Shown: positions 1-7,610 of the stretch, piece after piece
How the letters are laid out: the number at the start of each line of letters is the position of its first letter
How positions within the stretch are numbered: the first letter of the stretch is position 1
Origin: Nageia nagi
Lineage: Eukaryota; Pinophyta
DNA length: 64,000 nucleotides
Reading direction: 5' to 3'
Assembly (NCBI GenBank): GCA_050084985.1
Contig: JBITNC010000002.1
Coordinates: 27,962,001 to 28,026,000, forward strand
Made by a program: the position numbers and the translations under genes
Notes under the pieces: model-generated
What the model saw: the letters and a program-made list of their open reading frames with translations, nothing else
What the model was told of the DNA's origin: nothing
Databases searched by the model: none

Positions 1-786
1 TACCTTCATCAGTTTGATGTTTTCTTACTCGATATGAACTATTCTTTATCCTAATTGCATACACTTTATATCATATTATCCTCTTTTGGTTAATGTATCT
101 TCTTCATTATCTTTTATCTATGAATTCCTCTCCAACTCTCATCTAACCATCCCTTTCAAATGAGGCATCTGCATATTTTTTATAGAAAATCTAGGAGAAT
201 TTACTAAAATAGTCATACATGGCTACCCATACTACTTCCATCACACCTAGTCCTATGTTCACTTACCTCTTGGAAACTCGTACATGAGATTGGTCCCATG
301 ATTCCTTAACCTCTCAACTATTGACACATGCAAGTTGCAAGTTGACATTTCTTAAATGAGCATGGTGCACATGTTGCTAACATGTTATGTGATTCACTTT
401 TATATCTATGTTTTAACTAGTATCACCTATATTTTCATCATCAATTAGTAACTACATATTTTGTATCGTTACCCCATCATCAAATATGAAAATCACATAC
501 TTGGCTTTGTTTCTATTCATATGTTCTCCTTTATTAACCCACATCAACTTTGCATGCACTCAATTCATTGAATATAAACTACTCATATGTTAGAAAAATC
601 TTAACCTTTTTCGCATTTGTATCCTTAGTGATCTTGACATTAGGTCTTCCCATACTTAACTTGTTGAGAGAAAATTATCATCGTTGATCTATTGTTTGTT
701 CTTCAGATATGAAACATCCAACCTTCTATTCTTTGCAATTATGTATCTCCAAACCCATATTATATATTTCTGTGTCTAAAGTGATG
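1..786. other. AT-rich flank, no gene recognised
   Basis: No convincing open frame, repeat or RNA gene was seen. This is the DNA into which the gypsy element at 792 inserted; it ends in the 5-bp target site AACAT at 787-791. It may be old transposon DNA, but I found no motif to assign it. Confidence 0.5.
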
Positions 787-791
787 AACAT
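787..791. repeat. Target-site duplication, left copy (AACAT)
   Basis: AACAT immediately before the 5' LTR; the same five bases follow the 3' LTR at 7606-7610. This perfect match fixes both element ends. Confidence 0.95.
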
Positions 792-1668
792 TGTTAACAC
801 ATAAAAATGATTTTATGTTTTTAAATCAATAAATTAATGAAATATGCTTGGCTTAACTATATGTCTTGAATGGATAAAAGTGATAATATCAATGTTTGGC
901 TTGAATAGGAGTATTGCATGGGTTATTTTGAGTATTGCATAAATTGTCTTGAATATTGCATGGTATATCTTGAGTATTGCGTGAATTATCTTGTTTATTG
1001 ATGTATTTAGCTTAAATCTTGTGAAATAACCTTATTTATGTGGATGCACGCCGACCTATGGGCGGTATTACCTATATCTATATAAATAAGGGATCTAATA
1101 GTAAGTCCACAATAACAAGGATACACATGATCCCGCGTATGGTCTTGTAAGTGGCTACCCCCTAAGGTATCTCTTGGTACCGCCTACAAGGCTGTGGTTT
1201 GTGTGCTTCCTTGCGCGAGCTATCCTGACATCTGCGATCAATTCTGATATTATACTGCTATCTGAGATATTCTATACTGAATAACTGGACCTAACTGAGA
1301 GGTCAAAGCTATCAAGATAAGGCCGCCGGCGCTCCTTTGTGAACGGAAGAACACCGCCGGTGCTCTTATACAACTGAAACAGACCGCCCGCGGTCCTCTT
1401 GTTACATCCTTGCAGGTCACGACGTTGTGGAAAAGGCAGCTTATCATCACTACATCGCCAATCTCAGCATCTTTCGTTGTCAGGTATGTTCCGTGAGGTT
1501 AGTACATAAATCACAGTCTTGTTTGTTACATTTACACTTCTGAATTGTTATATGTTGTTTATTGTTATCTAGAATAAATTGCTACCCGTAGCTAGAATAC
1601 AGATAATATTGAGTTTGTAGATAGTCACCTATTTACTTATTTGCACTCTCAATTTTTATTTGTAAACA
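792..1668 (+). repeat. 5' LTR of the young gypsy element
   Basis: 877 bp, starting TGTTAACAC and ending TGTAAACA (TG...CA). It carries a TATA box (1079-1088) and a GC-rich stretch at 1321-1397 with three related short palindromes, standing out from the AT-rich remainder. Compared with the 3' LTR it has eight substitutions and one 1-bp indel, all between 1215 and 1389. Confidence 0.95.
1079..1088 (+). promoter_or_regulatory. LTR TATA box
   Basis: TATATAAATA lies about 290 bp into the LTR, a plausible position for the RNA polymerase II core promoter of the element. The same box is at 7017-7026 in the 3' LTR. Transcription would start some 25-35 bp downstream, giving an R-U5 part of roughly 550 bp. 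Confidence 0.65.
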
Positions 1669-1670
1669 TT

Positions 1671-1689
1671 TGGTGAACCCGACGTGAAC
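1671..1689 (+). other. Primer-binding site of the gypsy element
   Basis: TGGTGAACCCGACGTGAAC starts 2 bp after the LTR end. The leading TGG is what a site complementary to a tRNA 3' CCA end shows. It is not the common initiator-Met site; I could not name the tRNA with certainty. Confidence 0.7.
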
Positions 1690-1759
1690 TACACATCATT
1701 ACACTAAAACCCTAAAGGTCTTAGTTCAGATTAACATCTATTTTGTGAGTGTCTTAGTT

Positions 1760-4700
1760 ATGGAACAGCTCCAGTTATTCTTGCGTAGTCTTTCAAAAGG
1801 GGATTTGGATAAATTATTGGTAGAAATTAGACATGATGGTCCGGAGGGATCCAGAGGAATGCAACATAGCACTGAGGGTGATAATAGTAATGTTCAGGCC
1901 ACAATGGAAGGTATGCAGAGGCAGATAGATAGATTGACAAGGAGATCAGCTCTGCCTAACGAGTCTTTCGAATTCGGTAGTCCTTTATGTGATGTCATTC
2001 GTAGGCATATGCCCCCAGCCGACTATATTAAGCCAAAATTCAGTAAGTTCAATGGTGGAGGAGATCCAAGGAGACATATACAAGGATTTAAGGATGAATG
2101 TGAACTCACAATTGGTACAGACCAAAGATTGCAGGCTAAATTCTTCCCCCAGAGCTTGGAAGGAGATGCACGAGAATGGTTCTATGGCTTAACTGAAGGG
2201 TCCATTACATCATTTGCAGAATTCAGTGATTTGTTTCTGGAGCAATATAAGCATAACATCAGGAAGGAGGTTATGCTATCAGATTTATGTGCTATTAAAC
2301 AGGACAGTGATGAGCAGCTGGATAAATTCGTTGTGAGGTTTAAAAAGACATGGCAGCAGGTAAAGACCAAGTTAACAGAAAAAGAGGTAAATAACATTTT
2401 TAAAGAAGTTGTTATATTGCCCCTACAATCACATGTTATTGATTATACACATCTCACATTTTCCGATATGACATATAAATTGTTAGAGAAAGAAAAAGTC
2501 CTTGTGAAGCTAGGGCTTGTAAAGTATAGCAATGGTGATAAGGTTAAAGCAGAAGATGAGAGACCGCAATCGTCAAAGAAGGAGAAAACTATTCATGTGG
2601 TTGAGAAGACAAATGTGATGAAAGAGAGGAAATTTGTGAAATTTCCCATACCATCGAGGTATATCTTAAAAGATCTTATGGCAAAAAGATTATTACAACC
2701 TTTACCGAAGCGTGAGGAAGATCCTACAGTAGAAAGACCTCCTTGGTATAAGGAAGATAGATATTGCGAATACCATCAGACTAAGGGCCATACTACAGAT
2801 GGGTGTATAAGCCTTAGGGATAGGGTACAGAAACTCATAAAAGAAGGATTTTATGTGTGTCCAGCAAAAGTCCAGGATGTGGAGGTAGAGCAACATGTCA
2901 ATGTAATCTTCCATGAGGATGTTTGTGCGGCACTTACAAGAGGGAGAGCTAGGGAAATGGTTGATCCAGTTACCTGCAGGAGGGAGTTACCGAAAGATCC
3001 TAGAAGTTTTGATTTGATTGAGCAATTAAAGAGTACACAAGCTAAGGTTAGTCTTTTTGAGTTACTTCAGATTTCAGCACCTCATAGGGAGATGATGAAT
3101 CAGGTTTTTAGGAATAGTCAGATAGATCGAAATATTTCTGTTGCTGCTTTTGCAGAAAAAGCAGAGATTTGGAGTAAAGGGGAAGTTATTACATTTAACC
3201 CTAGGGAAAAGCCTAGTAAGGACATCACTAAACTTCATTCACCTTTGTTCATAGAGGTGAATGTTTTTGGAATAACAGTTAAGAGGTCATTAATAGATAG
3301 TGGGGCAGCCCTAAATATTGCTACTACTCACTTGTTGGAACAATTTGATCCAGATATGCTACCTCCAAGGGAAGAAACTACCATGAGAGTTAAAGGATTT
3401 GATGGTATACCTAGAAAATGTGCAGGAACTATCACACTACCGATTAAGGTTGGTAATAAAATGATTGATACTCTGTTTTATATCACGGAAGGAAAACCTT
3501 CATTCAACTTTATTCTTGGAAGACCTTGGATAGATGATATGGATGGAGTGGCATCAACATTACATAGGTGTTTTAAATTCTATTTTGAGGGGAATGTTTA
3601 TAAGGTTGAGGCAGATGAGCAGATGGCCAAGCAATGTAACCTTGTCCTCCCAGAGAGACGGGTTCCATGTGATGTGGAAGATAATACCCTTCAAGCTAGG
3701 AATGATCAGGTTTACAGGAAAGCATTACAGAAAATTAACGTGATGGATATTGGGATTGGTTCATACGTTATCTCAAATGTCAATGAAATTAGTTCGGACA
3801 GAAACTTCACTGAACAGCAGCAAGATAAAGAAGAAGAACGCCCGCATTCTTTTCCCATGATAGAGGACCGCCAGCGGTTCTTTTCTAAGGAAAAAGTAGA
3901 GAAGGACCAGTCGAGTATAATTCCGTATCAGGGTGGTGATCACGATTGTCAGGACGGAATCCCAGAAATGGTGCAGATCGACGAGTGGGTAAGCAGTTGT
4001 TATGTTATTGATTGTGAGATTGATGAGGAAGATGCTATACATACTATAGATCTATTTCAGAATGATGATGTCTTTCTAGAAACATTAGGGGCTAGAACAG
4101 AATATCCAGTAAGACATGAGAAGAGAGTTCAAACGCATTTGCTAGATATACATGCTTGTTTCGAGGAATCCAGAGATGAAAAGATTGAAGGATTGGGAGA
4201 ATTACCATTTCCTTCGACATCAGAAGTCGAGGTTACTTGGTTGAAAGAAGAAATTGGAGAAGTTAATATCGGCTCTCAAGAGACACCACAAATACTAAAA
4301 ATAGGTAAGCTTCTTGAGGCATCATTGCAGAATGAATTAGTTCAGTCTTTTCACGATTATTCCAAGTTATTTGCATGGTCTTACAAAGATATGCCAGGAT
4401 TAGATGAGAATTTTGTGGTTCATAACCTGGTAGTTGAAAAGGGGGCAATCCCTGTAAAACAAGAGTCATGGAAAATGCCTTTTCAGATTTCATTGCTTGT
4501 AAAGAAGGAAACAGGGAAATCGCTAGAAGTTGGATTCATAAGATCCATAAACTACTCAGAATGGATGGCTGATGTAGTTCCAGTTAAGAAGCCTACAGCA
4601 GGATACGAGATGTTGTCATTTATGGATAGCTTTTTGGGATATAATCAGATTAAAATCAAAGAAAATAATCAACATAAAATAGCTTTTAGAACACCCGGGG

Positions 4701-4786
4701 GCAACTGTTGCTACAAGGTAACCTCGTTTGGTCTCAATCTGGAATCCGGGGGTGATTCGCAGGGACCTGATTTTTACGGTTTTTGA
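1760..4786 (+). CDS. Gag-protease-truncated RT polyprotein (gypsy)
   Basis: An uninterrupted frame of 1008 residues from the first ATG at 1760 (the frame is also open from a GTG at 1745). Gag: retrotransposon-gag core near residues 100-200 (GDAREWFYGL) and an atypical zinc-binding motif near 334 (YCEYHQTKGHTTDGC). Protease: active-site LIDSGA near residue 512 with ILGRPWI about 75 residues on, the usual retropepsin pattern. RT: begins near 845; EWMADVVPVKK is joined directly to TAGYEMLSFMD, so about 30 residues normally in between are missing in frame. Motif A (FMDSFLGYNQI) is present, but the frame leaves the RT register just after FGL and stops, so YxDD, RNase H and integrase are lacking. 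Gag and protease could still act (particle assembly and processing); RT cannot. Two GC-rich palindromes typical of this element lie inside the frame at 3836-3849 and 3865-3880. Confidence 0.88.
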   Translation: MEQLQLFLRSLSKGDLDKLLVEIRHDGPEGSRGMQHSTEGDNSNVQATMEGMQRQIDRLTRRSALPNESFEFGSPLCDVIRRHMPPADYIKPKFSKFNGGGDPRRHIQGFKDECELTIGTDQRLQAKFFPQSLEGDAREWFYGLTEGSITSFAEFSDLFLEQYKHNIRKEVMLSDLCAIKQDSDEQLDKFVVRFKKTWQQVKTKLTEKEVNNIFKEVVILPLQSHVIDYTHLTFSDMTYKLLEKEKVLVKLGLVKYSNGDKVKAEDERPQSSKKEKTIHVVEKTNVMKERKFVKFPIPSRYILKDLMAKRLLQPLPKREEDPTVERPPWYKEDRYCEYHQTKGHTTDGCISLRDRVQKLIKEGFYVCPAKVQDVEVEQHVNVIFHEDVCAALTRGRAREMVDPVTCRRELPKDPRSFDLIEQLKSTQAKVSLFELLQISAPHREMMNQVFRNSQIDRNISVAAFAEKAEIWSKGEVITFNPREKPSKDITKLHSPLFIEVNVFGITVKRSLIDSGAALNIATTHLLEQFDPDMLPPREETTMRVKGFDGIPRKCAGTITLPIKVGNKMIDTLFYITEGKPSFNFILGRPWIDDMDGVASTLHRCFKFYFEGNVYKVEADEQMAKQCNLVLPERRVPCDVEDNTLQARNDQVYRKALQKINVMDIGIGSYVISNVNEISSDRNFTEQQQDKEEERPHSFPMIEDRQRFFSKEKVEKDQSSIIPYQGGDHDCQDGIPEMVQIDEWVSSCYVIDCEIDEEDAIHTIDLFQNDDVFLETLGARTEYPVRHEKRVQTHLLDIHACFEESRDEKIEGLGELPFPSTSEVEVTWLKEEIGEVNIGSQETPQILKIGKLLEASLQNELVQSFHDYSKLFAWSYKDMPGLDENFVVHNLVVEKGAIPVKQESWKMPFQISLLVKKETGKSLEVGFIRSINYSEWMADVVPVKKPTAGYEMLSFMDSFLGYNQIKIKENNQHKIAFRTPGGNCCYKVTSFGLNLESGGDSQGPDFYGF

Positions 4787-4802
4787 AAAATCTTCAAGAA
4801 AA

Positions 4803-4871
4803 GGACCGCCCGCGGTCTTAGCTGAAGACCGCCGGCGTTCTAAGTAAGTAAGAAAGGACCGGCTGCGGTCC
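4803..4871 (+). repeat. Cluster of three GC-rich palindromic motifs
   Basis: Immediately after the broken RT lie GGACCGCCCGCGGTCT (4803-4818), GACCGCCGGCGTTC (4827-4840) and GGACCGGCTGCGGTCC (4856-4871). Each has GACCGC/GCGGTC-like arms around a 2-4 base centre. Related copies occur in both LTRs and within the coding frame. Their role is unknown; hairpins or protein-binding sites are possible. Confidence 0.75.
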
Positions 4872-4989
4872 TTTATCTAGAAAATTAGTTTATTGAGTAT
4901 CATGAGTGCATCATAGATGTTTGAAGAATGATATATCCAGGAGAATATTGCTTTGAGTTTTGTGTTTACAGACCTAAGTGACCAGACTA

Positions 4990-5640
4990 TTATGCTCATG
5001 AGAGGAGTCCAGCTCCCGTGATCAGATTACCATGCTTGTGAGGGGAGTCTAGCTCCCATGATCAGATTATCATGCTTGTGAGAGGAGTCCAGCTCCCATA
5101 GTCACCTTATCATGTGCTTATAAGTGGAGTCCAGCTCCCATGATCAGATTATCATGCTTGTGAGAGGAGTCCAGCTCCCATAGTCAGCTTATCATGCTTG
5201 TGAGAGGAGTCCAGCTCCCATAGTCAGCTTATCATGTGCTTATAAGTGGAGTCCAGCTCCCATGATCAGATTATCATGCTTGTGAGAGGAGTCCAGCTCC
5301 CATAGTCAGCTTATCATGCTTGTGAGAGGAGTCCAGCTCCCATAGTCACCTTATCATGTGCTTATAAGTGGAGTCCAGCTCCCATGATCAGATTATCATG
5401 CTTGTGAGAGGAGTCCAGCTCCCATAGTCAGCTTATCATGTGTTTGTGAGAGGAGTTCAGCTCCCATAGTCAGCTTATCATGTGCTTATGAGAGGAGTCT
5501 AGCTCCCATGATCAGATTATCATGCTTGTGAGAGGAGTCCAGCTCCCATAGTCAGCTTATCATGTGCTTATGAGTGGAGTTCAGCTCCCATTATCAGCTT
5601 ATCATGCTTCTTAGTGGAGTGTCAGCTCCATCAGCTTATC
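4990..5640 (+). repeat. Tandem array of about 41-bp units (about 16 copies)
   Basis: About 16 copies of a 40-43-bp unit built around GGAGTCCAGCTCCCAT and a following TTATCATG. Three slightly different units recur in the same order in the middle of the array (for example the GATCAGATT variant every 122-123 bp near 5140, 5262 and 5384), so it has a higher-order trimer repeat. It lies in the 3' non-coding part of the gypsy element. Confidence 0.9.
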
Positions 5641-6217
5641 ACTTGTTTTGCGGAGTTCGGTTCCTATGTGACTGCAGCCAGTGTGAAGGCTCAGTTGTGT
5701 GGAACTTAGCTCTCCCCCTTTAGCTTATCATTATTTTGCGGAGTTCGGTTCTTCGGCAACTGTAGTACACCTCTTGATGCGAGGGCTCAGTTGTGTGGAA
5801 TTTAGCTCTCACATATCTGCTTATCACTTATTTTGCGGAGTTCGATTCTTCGGCAACTGGAGTACACCTCTTGATGTGAGGGCTCAGTTGTGTGGATACT
5901 TAGCTCTCCCATTATCAGCTTATCACTTGTTTTGCGGAGTTCGGTTCTTCGGCAACTGGAGTACACCTCTTGATGTGAGGGCTCAGTTGTGTGGATACTT
6001 AGCTCTCCCCCTTTAGCTTATCACTTGTTTTGCGGAGTTCGGTTCTTCGGCAACTGCAGTACACCTCTTGATGCGAGGGCTCAGTTGTGTGGAATTTAGC
6101 TCTCACATATCTGCTTATCACTTGTTTTGCGGAGTTCGGTTCTTCGGCAACTGGAGTACACCTCTTGATGAGAGGGCTCAGTTGTGTGGATACTTAGCTC
6201 TCCCCTGTGTTTGGTTA
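5641..6217 (+). repeat. Tandem array of about 98-bp units (6 copies)
   Basis: The marker TGCGGAGTTCGG occurs at 5649, 5736, 5834, 5933, 6031 and 6128, a spacing of 97-99 bp apart from a shorter first unit. Each unit also has CTTCGGCAACT, ACACCTCTTGATG and CTCAGTTGTGTGGA. The shared TAGCTC and CTTATCA words suggest it grew from the neighbouring 41-bp repeat. The open frame across it is only the repeat read through, not a gene. Confidence 0.9.
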
Positions 6218-6219
6218 TG

Positions 6220-6370
6220 GTTATCATGTTTGGACTTGTGAGTTGGTCATGTGTGTTATCATGTCTTGTCTTGTGAGTTGATCATGTGTGTTATCATGTC
6301 TTGTCTTGTGAGTTGGTCATGTGTGTTATCATGTCTTGGTCTTGTGAGTTGTTCATGTTTTGTCTTGTGA
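6220..6370 (+). repeat. Tandem array of about 35-bp units (3-4 copies)
   Basis: Units with GTTATCATGTCTTG and TTGTGAGTTGGTCATGTG recur every 35 bp (at 6241, 6276 and 6311), then degenerate into TCTTGTG-rich sequence. This is the third array in the 3' region of the element, again sharing TTATCATG with the first. Confidence 0.8.
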
Positions 6371-6715
6371 TGTGGTCTTGTCAAGTTGTCGTCCGGCCGG
6401 CATGTGTGGTCAAGTCGTCTGTCCGGTCATTGTCATATGTGTTGTCAAGTTTGTTGTCTTGGGTCATCAACATTGCGGCAAAGATTATCAGCTTATCAGA
6501 CTATCACCTTCTACAGCAAAACGCAAGGGGCAAGCATGCCCAAGGTAATGTAAAAAGGGAGTTTTCTCAACCTATATCTAGCTTTATCATGATGTTGCTT
6601 AAGTTTGGGATGGTTAGTGTTTATCATTGCTTATCAAAATTGCTTGCTATGATGTTGTGTTTTTACTTTGAATGCAAAATCTCAAGTCATCTCATGATTT
6701 TTTCGATTTCACATC

Positions 6716-6729
6716 CAAAGTGGGGCATC
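6716..6729 (+). other. Polypurine tract of the gypsy element
   Basis: CAAAGTGGGGCATC lies directly before the 3' LTR, where the plus-strand primer is expected. The AAGTGGGG core is typical of plant LTR elements. Confidence 0.7.
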
Positions 6730-7605
6730 TGTTAACACATAAAAATGATTTTATGTTTTTAAATCAATAAATTAATGAAATATGCTTGGCTTAACTATAT
6801 GTCTTGAATGGATAAAAGTGATAATATCAATGTTTGGCTTGAATAGGAGTATTGCATGGGTTATTTTGAGTATTGCATAAATTGTCTTGAATATTGCATG
6901 GTATATCTTGAGTATTGCGTGAATTATCTTGTTTATTGATGTATTTAGCTTAAATCTTGTGAAATAACCTTATTTATGTGGATGCACGCCGACCTATGGG
7001 CGGTATTACCTATATCTATATAAATAAGGGATCTAATAGTAAGTCCACAATAACAAGGATACACATGATCCCGCGTATGGTCTTGTAAGTGGCTACCCCC
7101 TAAGGTATCTCTTGGTACCGCCTACAAGGCTGTGGTTTGTGTGCTTCCTTGCACGAGCTATCCTGACATCTGCGATCAATTCTAATATTATACTGCTATC
7201 TGAGATATCTATACTGAAGAACTGGACCTAACTGAGAGGTCAAAGCTATCAAGATAAGGCCGCCGGTGCTCCTTTGTGAACGGAAGAACACCGTCGGCGC
7301 TCTTATACAACTGAAACGGACCGCCTGCGGTCCTCTTGTTACATCCTTGCAGGTCACGACGTTGTGGAAAAGGCAGCTTATCATCACTACATCGCCAATC
7401 TCAGCATCTTTCGTTGTCAGGTATGTTCCGTGAGGTTAGTACATAAATCACAGTCTTGTTTGTTACATTTACACTTCTGAATTGTTATATGTTGTTTATT
7501 GTTATCTAGAATAAATTGCTACCCGTAGCTAGAATACAGATAATATTGAGTTTGTAGATAGTCACCTATTTACTTATTTGCACTCTCAATTTTTATTTGT
7601 AAACA
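6730..7605 (+). repeat. 3' LTR of the young gypsy element
   Basis: 876 bp, same ends as the 5' LTR (TGTTAACAC ... TGTAAACA) and followed by the target duplication AACAT at 7606-7610. TATA box at 7017-7026. It is identical to the 5' LTR except for nine changes inside one 175-bp segment. Confidence 0.95.
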
Positions 7606-7610
7606 AACAT

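Larger units (their letters stand above)
792..7605 (+). mobile_element. Young non-autonomous Ty3/gypsy (Tat/Ogre-like) element
   Basis: A complete-ended LTR retrotransposon of 6.8 kb. Seen: two near-identical LTRs beginning TGTTAACAC and ending TGTAAACA; a TGG-starting primer-binding site directly after the 5' LTR; a purine-rich tract before the 3' LTR; and AACAT on both sides (787-791 and 7606-7610). Internally there is one long frame (gag, aspartic protease, beginning of RT), then about 1.9 kb of non-coding DNA with three tandem arrays. RNase H and integrase are absent and RT stops before its YxDD motif, so it should need enzymes from a relative. Tat/Ogre assignment rests on the gag zinc-binding style (CEYH..GH..DGC), the RT wording (TAGYEMLSFMD) and the repeat-bearing 3' region, which is known for that lineage. 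The LTRs differ at 9 sites, so insertion was recent. Confidence 0.93.

Noticed and set aside
1250-1450. 66-residue frame in the LTR, repeated at 7196-7387
   Set aside because: Present in both LTRs only because the LTRs are copies; antisense and overlapping the GC-rich palindromes, no domain.
5699-6016. 105-residue open frame with internal repeats
   Set aside because: It is the 98-bp tandem array read through in one frame; length near a multiple of 3 keeps it open. No start context or domain.
6286-6735. 149-residue open frame before the 3' LTR
   Set aside because: Made of the 35-bp repeats and the purine tract region of the gypsy element; Cys/Val/Met-rich low-complexity protein with no family features.
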